Assembly: GCA_964583845.1 (NCBI GenBank)
Contig: CAZOXG010000009.1
Span: forward strand, 1-29,932
Length of the DNA stretch: 29,932 nt
From: JBAWVR01 sp964583845
GTDB lineage: Bacteria; Patescibacteriota; Minisyncoccia; Phycocordibacterales; GWA1-40-21
Reading direction: 5' to 3'
Shown: positions 21,349 to 28,787 of the stretch, piece after piece
Position numbering within the stretch: position 1 is the stretch's first letter
Layout: each line of letters opens with the position of its first letter
Notes under the pieces: generated by a model
The model's database searches: none
Seen by the model: only the letters and a program-made list of their open reading frames with translations
Told to the model about the DNA's origin: nothing
Program-made: the position numbers and the translations under genes

Positions 21349-22944
21349 TCACCACCACCTTTCAATGTTCTTAAGTCTCCGTGCGCACATCGGGTGCACA
21401 TACTTCAGAGACCTAACTGTTTGTTGAGCTGCAACAGCAATCGGCCCGTGATGCCCCATCGCATTAAACAGGCTGGTCTGATCGAAGCTATGGCCGAGGA
21501 AAAACGTTTCCGTTTCCTCATTGCGCAAGCAACAATCAAACCGAGCACTATTGATGGCCGATATTGCTATCGCCCACTCAATATCAGCCGACACTTCACA
21601 CATTGGGTGTACCAAATTTCCATTCTCAGCCTTCTGATGAATGTAATAATTCATGGCACAGACATGATAGAAGGTCAGCCAATTCTTGATGCGCTTCTCA
21701 AGGAAGCCAGGTTGAACCATCAACGCTATCGCTTCAAAGTCCATTCCAACCGCAATGGTTGACGTAACAATTTCCCGAACTTCTGGCCTTGTCAGATCAA
21801 CCTGACCTTTCAGCTCCATGTTGAACAACAAATCCAGATCATCAGAATCGCAAATCACCCGCGACAAATCCGCAATTGTGTTTACTTGCTCTCTGATCTT
21901 TTGTTCCATCTTGCGCGAACGCTCGATGACATTTCGGGAAGTTTCAACGATGCCGTCAATGATTTCTCGATGGGCCGGAATGTCTCCAGCCGTAACCGTG
22001 AGCCCAGGCAAAACATCTTGATACTTTGAGAGTACCTTACAGACTTTTGTCATCGCCCACTTTTCGGAAATCAAACCCCAGGACAAGCCGTGTGGATCAC
22101 AGATCATCCAACGACCATCTTTCAATTGGATGATAATACCGACATGGAAACATTCAGCATCCTCAGCACGTATCATGTCATCGTATCGTCCAGCTGCCAA
22201 ACCGTCGGACAGTTCAAAGCTACCGTCCATCATGTTTCGACTCTCGAGGTCGCGAATAATTTCTCCGCGAAGTTCGCGATGCTTCAGTCCTGAGTATTCA
22301 TTCGCATGTTCCAGCGGATGAACCGTCATGACTTTGGCACCGGCAAGTCTAGCAAAGGCCGTTAGCATTTGGGTTTTTCCCTGACAATTCGCCGGATTGT
22401 TTTTCTTGTCCCAAGTCTTGTACAGACCCGGCAAGTAATCACGACTACCATCATTGCTTCGGCGTTCTCGGCACTTGCGTTCCATCTTCGCTTTTATACC
22501 TTCTGTAGAAAGTATTCCAGTTGGCAACTGGTTTTCTGAACGGAACTCAAGGTAGAGTTCTTCTACCATCTTGCACTGTTCGTCCGCCGAAATTTCCTTC
22601 CAACGGCTAGCCATGTGACGCACGTGTTCCGGCAAGCACTTTTCGGCTTCCGAAACAATCGTCTGTCCACAGAGACGGATCAAAGCCCGTTCTTCAGCAG
22701 AACGCACTTCAACTGCCGGCAGTTCTTGAGCTTTAGTAAGCGCAGCCTTTTCAGGCATGCGATTGATAAGTCCACCGAACTGCAAGTGACCAGCTTTTAG
22801 AGCCACGGCTTCGTCTGATTGTGAATCGAGATTCGTGGTCTTTGCAGTTTCGGCCAGGACGAGATTTTTGAATTCCTCGGTCTTGATTGTCGAGTCCGTT
22901 TCCAAACCACATGTCTTGAGCACATAACGGATTACGTCCAACAT
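21349..22944 (-). CDS. Transglutaminase/cysteine-peptidase-like protein, 531 aa, orphan class
   Basis: Not recognised as a named family, but the middle has a transglutaminase-like layout. 'NPANCQGKTQMLTAFARLAGAKV' (Cys187 at the head of a helix, like G-x-C-x-x-x-A-x-L-x-x-A-L-x-R-x-x-G) is followed by 'CFHVGIIIQLKDGRWMICDPHG', which supplies His267 on one strand and Asp283 at the end of the next (compare HxWxxVxxxGxWxxxDPT). This gives a plausible Cys187-His267-Asp283 triad. The flanking regions are helical, and the pentapeptide VHPMC occurs twice near the C-terminus. There is no signal peptide or membrane helix. It is G+C-richer than its neighbours, with a consensus-like promoter and SD AGAGGTG. 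It is coupled to the 92-aa gene. Confidence 0.75.
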   Translation of the reverse strand: MLDVIRYVLKTCGLETDSTIKTEEFKNLVLAETAKTTNLDSQSDEAVALKAGHLQFGGLINRMPEKAALTKAQELPAVEVRSAEERALIRLCGQTIVSEAEKCLPEHVRHMASRWKEISADEQCKMVEELYLEFRSENQLPTGILSTEGIKAKMERKCRERRSNDGSRDYLPGLYKTWDKKNNPANCQGKTQMLTAFARLAGAKVMTVHPLEHANEYSGLKHRELRGEIIRDLESRNMMDGSFELSDGLAAGRYDDMIRAEDAECFHVGIIIQLKDGRWMICDPHGLSWGLISEKWAMTKVCKVLSKYQDVLPGLTVTAGDIPAHREIIDGIVETSRNVIERSRKMEQKIREQVNTIADLSRVICDSDDLDLLFNMELKGQVDLTRPEVREIVTSTIAVGMDFEAIALMVQPGFLEKRIKNWLTFYHVCAMNYYIHQKAENGNLVHPMCEVSADIEWAIAISAINSARFDCCLRNEETETFFLGHSFDQTSLFNAMGHHGPIAVAAQQTVRSLKYVHPMCARRLKNIERWW

Positions 22945-22948
22945 TTTG

Positions 22949-23030
22949 CACCTCTTTCTTTGTTTGTTTTATTGATTTGTCAAAATTCAAACTACTTAGC
23001 AAGTATAGCACAAATTATTGACAAAGTCAA
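22949..23030 (-). promoter_or_regulatory. Strong promoter and SD of the transglutaminase-like operon
   Basis: On the minus strand TTGACT (23025-23030), a 17-bp spacer ending TTGTGC and TATACT (23002-23007). The leader is about 50 nt, with SD AGAGGTG (22949-22955). Confidence 0.85.
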
Positions 23031-23075
23031 TGATTTGTTTTACAAAAATATTGTTATATATTAACGTCAAAAACC

Positions 23076-23098
23076 CGTTGAGGACAGTCCTTGACGAG
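23076..23098 (+). repeat. GTTGAGGAC imperfect palindrome, copy 2
   Basis: CGTTGAGGACAGTCCTTGAC plus GAG, an imperfect hairpin. It shares GTTGAGGAC-NNTC-CT and the closing GAG with the copy at 19811-19836. Confidence 0.55.
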
Positions 23099-23107
23099 AT
23101 AAGATAA

Positions 23108-23138
23108 AACCGCCGGCAAACTACGCTTGCCGGCGGTT
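23108..23138 (-). terminator. Intrinsic terminator of the binding-protein gene
   Basis: AACCGCCGGCAA (23108-23119) pairs with TTGCCGGCGGTT (23127-23138). On the minus strand it is followed by TTATCTTATCT. Confidence 0.85.
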
Positions 23139-23170
23139 CCTACATACCTATACTAAATACTTATACTATC

Positions 23171-24298
23171 CTATTGTATATCCGTTATCTTCCCTCCTTT
23201 GACAACTTTCAAAACAAACTCTTTATTGGAATCACCGTTTTGGTCGATATTGATCGAACCACTTAAACCAGCGCGATTCTGTGTATTATAAAGGAAGTTT
23301 TTTATACATTCACCACCCGCATTTCCACATTGCAATTTGGCGTCTAACATCAAGTTATAAGCGTCATAAGCCATGGCACCGTATATGTCCTCCTGAATAT
23401 CTTTTTTGAATCTTGCCTTATAGTCAGCCAAGAATTTTGCAAACTCCGGAGAATTATTACTGTATTTATAAACAGTTATCATTACACCTTCGGCATTTGG
23501 ATTATGAATTACTGATTGTAACGAAAAGACTTCATTGGCAATAATTGGAATTTTAACATTCAATTCATGTAATTGATTCAACAAGGCATTGGCCATGGTT
23601 GGAGTCAGAGTATGAACGAAAATAACATCCGGTTTCTGAGCAACTATTTTAAGAATCTGTGAACGTACATCAATTGAAGCCAATGCAGCCGTTTCAGCAA
23701 AGATTTTGACATCAGTTTTAGCTGACATTTCTTTCACAAAAGAATCTTTCCAGCCGATTGGATATTCATTGTTTTCAACAATGATGCCAATTTTCTTGTA
23801 ATTATCTTTTTCAATTATTTTAGCAGCAGCCTTTCCACCAGTTACGGATGAGGCAGACAAACGGAAAACGTAATCTCCAGCTGTGGTAATACTTGGAGCG
23901 GCGGCACCGGGCGAAAGCATAACTATTTTATTTTCATCAGCGAGTTTAGCTGTCGAAAATACTGGACCAGAGCACAAACTAGAAACAATTGCATCAACTT
24001 TATCTATGGTTATCAATTTTTGAGCCGCAGCAACTGCCTTCTTAGGATCACAAACATCATCTTCATAGACAACTTCAACTTTCCTACCGTCTATACTTGG
24101 GCGTTGTTCATTGGCCAACTGAAAAGCTTGAAAGATTGACTCACCCGTAGAGACGCCAAGTGCACCAGTTATTGGACCAAAGAAACCAATTTTAAATGAT
24201 TCTTTGTGGTTGTTTTTAGTAATAGAAATACCACCAATTATAACTACTAAAATAATAATAACCGTACCGAGAATTAAATTTTTCTTAGACATATTCAT
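23171..24298 (-). CDS. LivK-type ABC substrate-binding protein 1 (Peripla_BP_6), membrane-anchored
   Basis: A 375-residue type I binding protein for an amino-acid-type ABC importer. An N-terminal helix (about 8-26) has no lipobox Cys, so it is probably an uncleaved anchor. Then 'FKIGFFGPITGALGVSTGESIFQAFQLA' (first lobe), 'DDVCDPKKAVAAAQKLI', 'VSSLCSGPV', and 'DVRSQILKIVAQKPDVIFV' (second lobe). Near the end 'LQCGNAGGEC' probably forms a disulfide, and 'AGLSGSINIDQNGD' closes the fold. TATAAA ends six bases before ATG 24298, consistent with a leaderless message; ATG 24292 is an alternative. It is a single-gene unit, divergent from the TrmB-type regulator. The ligand cannot be read from sequence. 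Confidence 0.9.
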   Translation of the reverse strand: MNMSKKNLILGTVIIILVVIIGGISITKNNHKESFKIGFFGPITGALGVSTGESIFQAFQLANEQRPSIDGRKVEVVYEDDVCDPKKAVAAAQKLITIDKVDAIVSSLCSGPVFSTAKLADENKIVMLSPGAAAPSITTAGDYVFRLSASSVTGGKAAAKIIEKDNYKKIGIIVENNEYPIGWKDSFVKEMSAKTDVKIFAETAALASIDVRSQILKIVAQKPDVIFVHTLTPTMANALLNQLHELNVKIPIIANEVFSLQSVIHNPNAEGVMITVYKYSNNSPEFAKFLADYKARFKKDIQEDIYGAMAYDAYNLMLDAKLQCGNAGGECIKNFLYNTQNRAGLSGSINIDQNGDSNKEFVLKVVKGGKITDIQ

Positions 24299-24360
24299 TT
24301 ATATTTTATAACTTTGTTAATAATAAGCAAACAATTTTTTCCTTATATCACTTTCTTTTC

Positions 24361-24423
24361 TGTCATCCTCGCGTATGCGGGGATCCATCTTAATCCTGGA
24401 TTCCTGCCTGCGCAGGAATGACA
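24361..24423 (+). repeat. Dispersed 63-bp palindromic repeat, copy D
   Basis: Same orientation as copy C and near-identical in the first 40 bp; the right arm is CCTGC CTGC GCAGG instead of CCCGC CTTC GCGGG. The change keeps base pairing. It lies in the intergenic region between binding protein 1 and the TrmB-type regulator. Confidence 0.9.
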
Positions 24424-24517
24424 TACATGAGTAGCGATTAAGTATTTACAAACACCATAATACATTGTCTTCTAAGTTTTGTCCCAAAAAGTGGACCTGG
24501 CATGCAAAAAGCTTAAT

Positions 24518-24567
24518 TTGACCTTATTTTATATGCATATTATAATACACCTTATTAGTCGCTAATG
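24518..24567 (+). promoter_or_regulatory. Promoter and possible operator of the TrmB-type regulator
   Basis: TTGACC (24518-24523), a 17-bp spacer and TATAAT (24541-24546). An inverted repeat ATTAG-TCG-CTAAT (24555-24567) lies at the start of the transcript and could be an autoregulatory site. The leader is about 25 nt without an SD. Confidence 0.75.
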
Positions 24568-24577
24568 CCGACCAAAA

Positions 24578-25333
24578 ATGAATATATCACAATTATTAAC
24601 ACAATATGGCCTAACCAAGAACGAATCTGCTGTCTATACAGCCTTAGTTAAACTTACTGAGGCCTCTGCCTATGCCCTATCAAAAGAAACCAAAATCCCA
24701 AAGACTACTATTTATGAAATACTGGATAGTCTAAAAGAAAAAGGTTTTGTATCAAAATCTACCGTAAACAACTCGTCTTACTACACCGCCGAAAGTGCCA
24801 ACCGTTTTCTCTCTACCGCCAATGAAAAGGTTGATCTAGCCAAGATGATTATTCCAGCTTTAGAAAATGTAAGGCAAGATCACAATGGCGCCACTCCATC
24901 TGTTAAGTTCTATGTCGGTGAAGAAGGTGCTAAAAAAGCTTTTGAAGATGTCTTGGAGACGATCAAAAAAGCAAACTCCAAAACTATCTATGCCGTCGTA
25001 GATCAAGAGATGAAAGATTTTCTTCCCCGCTACCTACCGGACTGGATGAAAAGACGCGAGAAACTTGGAGTCTATACTAAACTCTTAACTTGCACTGACG
25101 ACAACAAAAATGAGCCACAGTATTTTAATAACAATGAAATGCGTGAGACTCGTCTGATTCCTAAAGAGTATATCTTCAGCACCTCGATGGATATTTATGC
25201 TAACAAAATCGCTATCTTCTCCCACAAAGACAATGTTCCCCACGCTATCATCATAGAATCCGAACACATCGCCGAGACTCTAAAAAGATTTTTTGAATTT
25301 ATGTGGAAGTTTGCGGAGGTGCCAGTAAAATAA
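24578..25333 (+). CDS. TrmB-family transcriptional regulator
   Basis: A 251-residue regulator. The N-terminal winged helix (about 5-75) includes 'GLTKNESAVYTALVKL', 'SAYALSKETKIPKTTIYEILDSLKEKGFV' and 'YYTAESANRFL', the TrmB signature common in archaea and CPR bacteria. The C-terminal half (about 105-245) is the effector-like, PLD-fold-related domain ('TIYAVVDQEMKDFLPRYLPDWMKRREKLGV', 'IAIFSHKDNVPHAIIIESEHIAETLKRFFEFMW'). Known TrmB proteins sense sugars and control transporters. Here it sits between one LivK-type gene (divergent) and an operon of three more (convergent), so control of this uptake system is the natural inference. It has its own strong promoter. Confidence 0.85.
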   Translation: MNISQLLTQYGLTKNESAVYTALVKLTEASAYALSKETKIPKTTIYEILDSLKEKGFVSKSTVNNSSYYTAESANRFLSTANEKVDLAKMIIPALENVRQDHNGATPSVKFYVGEEGAKKAFEDVLETIKKANSKTIYAVVDQEMKDFLPRYLPDWMKRREKLGVYTKLLTCTDDNKNEPQYFNNNEMRETRLIPKEYIFSTSMDIYANKIAIFSHKDNVPHAIIIESEHIAETLKRFFEFMWKFAEVPVK

Positions 25334-25343
25334 ATACGAAAAA

Positions 25344-25371
25344 AAACACCAGACTTTTACATCTGGTGTTT
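25344..25371. terminator. Bidirectional terminator
   Basis: AAACACCAGA (25344-25353) pairs with TCTGGTGTTT (25362-25371), flanked by an A run and TTTTG. It lies between convergent genes ending at 25333 and 25382. Confidence 0.9.
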
Positions 25372-25381
25372 TTGTTCATAT

Positions 25382-26443
25382 TTAATTTACTTTTTCTAAG
25401 TGCATCTTGACCACAAAGTCATTTGGAGCCACCTGATTTGCCACACCTGAAACTCCGGTAATCTCTTGAGTTCCTCCTAAACACTTCAAGATATCAGATT
25501 TCTGATCCTTACATTTGTAAATCAAATTAATTGAATCATAACCGAAAGCCGAGCCGTAACTTGGTTCTTTACCATACTTCGCTAAATATTTAGCCTTAAA
25601 TTCTTTTGAATTATCAGGAGAAACAAAATCAAAACAGGTAGAATAAAAAGTAATACCGGCAACTTGGGTTCGAATTGATGGATCGCCAAAAACACCTGAA
25701 GCTTCAACGATTGGAATTTTTATATTTAACTGCTGAGCTTTCTTAAGGATTCCCACACCTTCCACTGGAGAAGCGTCTGTAAACATCAGAACTTGGGCAC
25801 CAGAAGCTTTTACTTTAGATAAAATAGTTAAATAGTCTGATTCATTTGGTTTGAACACATCAGAGAAAACAATCTCTTTTCCATTTTTCGCCGCTAATTC
25901 TTTTACTTTATTAAAAGTTGAAACGCCAAGCTCGTCATTTCTGTAAATATACGCAATTTTCTTTACATTAAGTACTGGTGAAATTGGATTGGTAAAAGCT
26001 GGTTCAGCATACATGGTAGCGTTGTTGAAATATCGAACAACGTAATCATTGGCAATACCATCCGCCGTGGTCATACTAGCCAACAAAGGTACTTTTCTAT
26101 CTTTAGCAGTTTTAGACAAAGCGGCATTAACAGAAGAAAGAATTGAAACAGTTATGTCTGGTTTTTGCATCTGTAAACGTTCAAAAGCCGAAACGCCATC
26201 AGCTGGTGTTCCCTTACTGTCTTCATACGTAATTTTGATACCAGTTTTATCTTCCAAGGCCATTTCTGCACCATTCTTGAAAGCTTCTCCCCAGACGGCG
26301 CCAGGACCAGACAAAGCCAATACAGCACCAACTGTTAGATCATTATTCTTTGCAAGTTTATTTTTCGAACCAACAAAAGACACAATACCCACAACTGCAA
26401 TTATAACAATAAGGGATATAATTATTTTTGTTTTGTTTGACAT
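25382..26443 (-). CDS. LivK-type ABC substrate-binding protein 2, membrane-anchored
   Basis: A 353-residue binding protein with an N-terminal helix (about 7-24) and no lipobox. 'LTVGAVLALSGPGAVWGEAFKNGAEMALED' is the first-lobe signature and 'ESDYLTILSKVKASGAQVLMFTDASP' the second. 'YKCKDQKSDILKC' near the C-terminus is a likely disulfide pair in the same place as in proteins 1 and 4. 'ITGVSGVANQV' is the usual closing strand. It is the last gene of a three-gene operon (17 bp after the previous stop) and ends at a bidirectional terminator. It lacks an SD. It is divergent in sequence from its neighbours, so the copies probably bind different ligands. Confidence 0.9.
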   Translation of the reverse strand: MSNKTKIIISLIVIIAVVGIVSFVGSKNKLAKNNDLTVGAVLALSGPGAVWGEAFKNGAEMALEDKTGIKITYEDSKGTPADGVSAFERLQMQKPDITVSILSSVNAALSKTAKDRKVPLLASMTTADGIANDYVVRYFNNATMYAEPAFTNPISPVLNVKKIAYIYRNDELGVSTFNKVKELAAKNGKEIVFSDVFKPNESDYLTILSKVKASGAQVLMFTDASPVEGVGILKKAQQLNIKIPIVEASGVFGDPSIRTQVAGITFYSTCFDFVSPDNSKEFKAKYLAKYGKEPSYGSAFGYDSINLIYKCKDQKSDILKCLGGTQEITGVSGVANQVAPNDFVVKMHLEKVN

Positions 26444-26460
26444 ATATTTTAATTAAATTA

Positions 26461-27573
26461 TTAATACAAAGTCTGTATTTTTGAATTTCTGACTTCTTTT
26501 ATATGAACAGGTATTTGCATATATTTATCAGAGTCAGTTGCATTGACCTTGTAGGTATATGAACCTATTACTCCAGGAGTATTATTTAATGTTTTTAAAT
26601 GAGCTAGAGCCGTCTTACCTGATGTAATATCTTTACTATTCATAAGAATATTTGCAAAGTCGTAAGCAAGTCCTGCATATACAATCTGACTTTGATTCTT
26701 ATATTCCTTTTCATAAGCAGCCTTGAATTCAGGAGTAACATCATATTGAGGATAAAAAGCTCCGTTAATTGCAGTTCCAGCAGTATCTATATCACTTTGA
26801 TTTTCAAAGAAATCTGTTCCAAAAGTTACAGTCTTAAGTCCTAATTCGGATGATTGTTTGTAGAACTGGCCAATTTGGCCCGAACCAAGATAAACCCCAA
26901 CAGCATCATATTTTGTTTTAGAGTTTTTAATCTTAGAAACAGCGGTTCTGAAGTCCATATCATTAAATGATGTAACGTCATCTACCAAAACGACAGACTC
27001 ACCAGCCTTGGCTTGTAAAACTTGTTGTTCGTAAACAGAATTTAACCAATAATTTTGAGTTTTAAGAATCGCAATATTCTTCAAACCTAGTTTTCTTAAA
27101 TGCTCCCAAACTTTTGAAGCAAAAGTGTCTGGTCTTTCAAAAAATCTAACAGTCTTATCGCTTTGTGATGGCGCATTAATGACTGCTGAAATTGAAACAA
27201 AAGGAATATCGTATCTATTAACCACACTGGCTAAAGCTTGAGTTGTAGCGGCACCCCAATCAACAATCAAATCAACTTTATCAATGGTAGCTAACTTGTC
27301 ATAAGCCGAAATAGCTTTCTTAGGATCATAGACACTATCTTCAAAAATGAACTGAACTTTTTTACCATTTATAGCTTCTTTCTGAGCCAATAAAAAGCCG
27401 TTTCTAGTAGCATCTCCGAATTCAGACATATAACTAGATAGTGGCGCGATGACACCAACTTTAATAACTTCAGAATTATTTGTTTCAGAAGTTTTATTTT
27501 TGGCAACGGCGACAATTCCAATAATTATGACTATCACTAGAACTCCCAACACGATTTTTAATGTTTTACTCAT
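26461..27573 (-). CDS. LivK-type ABC substrate-binding protein 3, membrane-anchored
   Basis: A 370-residue binding protein. An N-terminal anchor helix (about 6-24) is followed by 'VIKVGVIAPLSSYMSEFGDATRNGFLLAQKE', 'FIFEDSVYDPKKAISAYDKLATIDKVDLIVDWG' and 'NDMDFRTAVSKIKNSKTKYDAVGVYLG'. Unlike the other three paralogues it has no Cys pair near the C-terminus ('ILMNSKDITSGKTALAHLK'). The closing segment 'GVIGSYTYKVNATDSDKYMQIPVHIKEV' is typical of the family. Middle gene of the three-gene operon. Confidence 0.9.
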   Translation of the reverse strand: MSKTLKIVLGVLVIVIIIGIVAVAKNKTSETNNSEVIKVGVIAPLSSYMSEFGDATRNGFLLAQKEAINGKKVQFIFEDSVYDPKKAISAYDKLATIDKVDLIVDWGAATTQALASVVNRYDIPFVSISAVINAPSQSDKTVRFFERPDTFASKVWEHLRKLGLKNIAILKTQNYWLNSVYEQQVLQAKAGESVVLVDDVTSFNDMDFRTAVSKIKNSKTKYDAVGVYLGSGQIGQFYKQSSELGLKTVTFGTDFFENQSDIDTAGTAINGAFYPQYDVTPEFKAAYEKEYKNQSQIVYAGLAYDFANILMNSKDITSGKTALAHLKTLNNTPGVIGSYTYKVNATDSDKYMQIPVHIKEVRNSKIQTLY

Positions 27574-27590
27574 TTATTTATTACTAATTA

Positions 27591-28715
27591 TTATTTAACA
27601 TCCACAAACTTTCCTCCTGAGATTGCCTTTAAGACATAGTCTCTCTGAACACCTTCGCCGAATTCATTAAAGGACATTATACCAGAAACACCGGTGTAAG
27701 GATTGTTTGATCTAATAGTTTTAGCAAGACAAACATTGTCAGTACTACCACAAGTTTTAACTGCTGAATCAATCATATGGATAAAGTCATAAGTTAAAGA
27801 AGAAAAGTCATTGGCGTCTTTGTTGTATTCAGCTTTAAAGGCGGTCTTGAAATCATTGGTAATCTGAGTATTAGGTAGAACATTCACACTATAAACCAAA
27901 CCTTCTAGAGTATCTTTAAAAGTATTATCTTCCAAAAGTGGTACGGTTATAGCGTAACTGTTAGAAAACTTCTTTGGATTAAAACTCAATTCTTTAGCTT
28001 GTTTTAGGAAACTAGTCAAAATGTTTGGTCTAATTTCAACATACAGACAATCAACTTTTTCAGATTTAAGTTTAGAAATTATAGTACGATAATCCATACT
28101 GTTGATTGGAACTAAATTTTCAAAATATTTAATTGAGGTTCCAAAAGCATCTTTGAATCCAGCTAATTTTAGTTTTGAAGCGTCTGTATCTTCAACGACA
28201 GAACCAATAGCACTGCAATTTGCATTGCTCTTGGCATAAATACCAACAGATCTTCCAGCGTTCGTCATTTCGGCACCCATTGGGATAAAGTTTGAACCAT
28301 TCTTGGTAACTGGGCTACCATCAGCAGTTGCAGTATGGGCCAAGATAACAACTTTTGATTTTTCTAAACCAGAAGCCACAGACAAACTCGCACCTCTAAA
28401 TGAAGTGATGATGATCGGGGCGTTTTTAACACTAACTAAAAAATTGGCAGAATCAAGACTGGATTTTGGTTCGGCTTTTCCATCTTCAATCATTAGCTCG
28501 TATTTAGTCTTGCTCTTGGCGTTAAGTTCTTTAACAGCCAATTGCATGCCTTGTTTCTGAGCATTACCAAGATCAGCCAAACCACCGGTAAGAGGTAGAA
28601 CGGCGCCGATTCTCACAACTTGGGAGGAGGCTTTGTTATAAGTTGTTTTAATCAGAGTAACAGCTACTAACACCACTACTAAAATCCAAATCGCAATCTT
28701 TAAATTTTTGTTCAT
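27591..28715 (-). CDS. LivK-type ABC substrate-binding protein 4, membrane-anchored
   Basis: A 374-residue binding protein, first gene of the operon. An anchor helix (about 7-22) is followed by 'VVRIGAVLPLTGGLADLGNAQKQGMQLAVKEL', 'ELMIEDGKAEPKSSLDSANFL', 'INSMDYRTIISKLKSEKVDCLYVEI' and a late 'TCGSTDNVC' pair like those of proteins 1 and 2. The end 'YTGVSGIMSFNEFGEGVQRDYVLKAISGGKFVDV' is close to that of protein 1 ('VVKGGKITDI'), so these two may be the nearest relatives. The promoter is clear (TTGTCA-17-TACAAT), with a leader of about 28 nt that has no SD. Confidence 0.9.
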   Translation of the reverse strand: MNKNLKIAIWILVVVLVAVTLIKTTYNKASSQVVRIGAVLPLTGGLADLGNAQKQGMQLAVKELNAKSKTKYELMIEDGKAEPKSSLDSANFLVSVKNAPIIITSFRGASLSVASGLEKSKVVILAHTATADGSPVTKNGSNFIPMGAEMTNAGRSVGIYAKSNANCSAIGSVVEDTDASKLKLAGFKDAFGTSIKYFENLVPINSMDYRTIISKLKSEKVDCLYVEIRPNILTSFLKQAKELSFNPKKFSNSYAITVPLLEDNTFKDTLEGLVYSVNVLPNTQITNDFKTAFKAEYNKDANDFSSLTYDFIHMIDSAVKTCGSTDNVCLAKTIRSNNPYTGVSGIMSFNEFGEGVQRDYVLKAISGGKFVDVK

Positions 28716-28749
28716 TTAAAATGTTTATTTAATAAATTTTACTCGTTAG

Positions 28750-28778
28750 ATTGTATCACAGCGATATTTTCGTGACAA
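28750..28778 (-). promoter_or_regulatory. Promoter of the three-gene binding-protein operon
   Basis: On the minus strand TTGTCA (28773-28778), a 17-bp spacer ending TGTGA and TACAAT (28750-28755). It lies back to back with the promoter of the orphan gene to the right (ten bases between the two -35 boxes). Confidence 0.8.
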
Positions 28779-28787
28779 GGGGTAAAA

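Noticed and set aside
21130..21762. 210-codon plus-strand ORF across the orphan operon
   Set aside because: It overlaps both orphan genes on the opposite strand, lacks start signals, and its translation has no recognisable domain.
21349..22944. Transglutaminase-like orphan operon as part of a prophage or toxin-antitoxin system
   Set aside because: No phage structural, integrase or antitoxin-like gene is adjacent. The coupling to a 92-aa Lys-rich protein alone is not enough for that claim.
7904..24423. The 63-bp repeats as a CRISPR array
   Set aside because: Copies are kilobases apart with genes between them, vary in orientation, and there are no regular spacers or cas genes.
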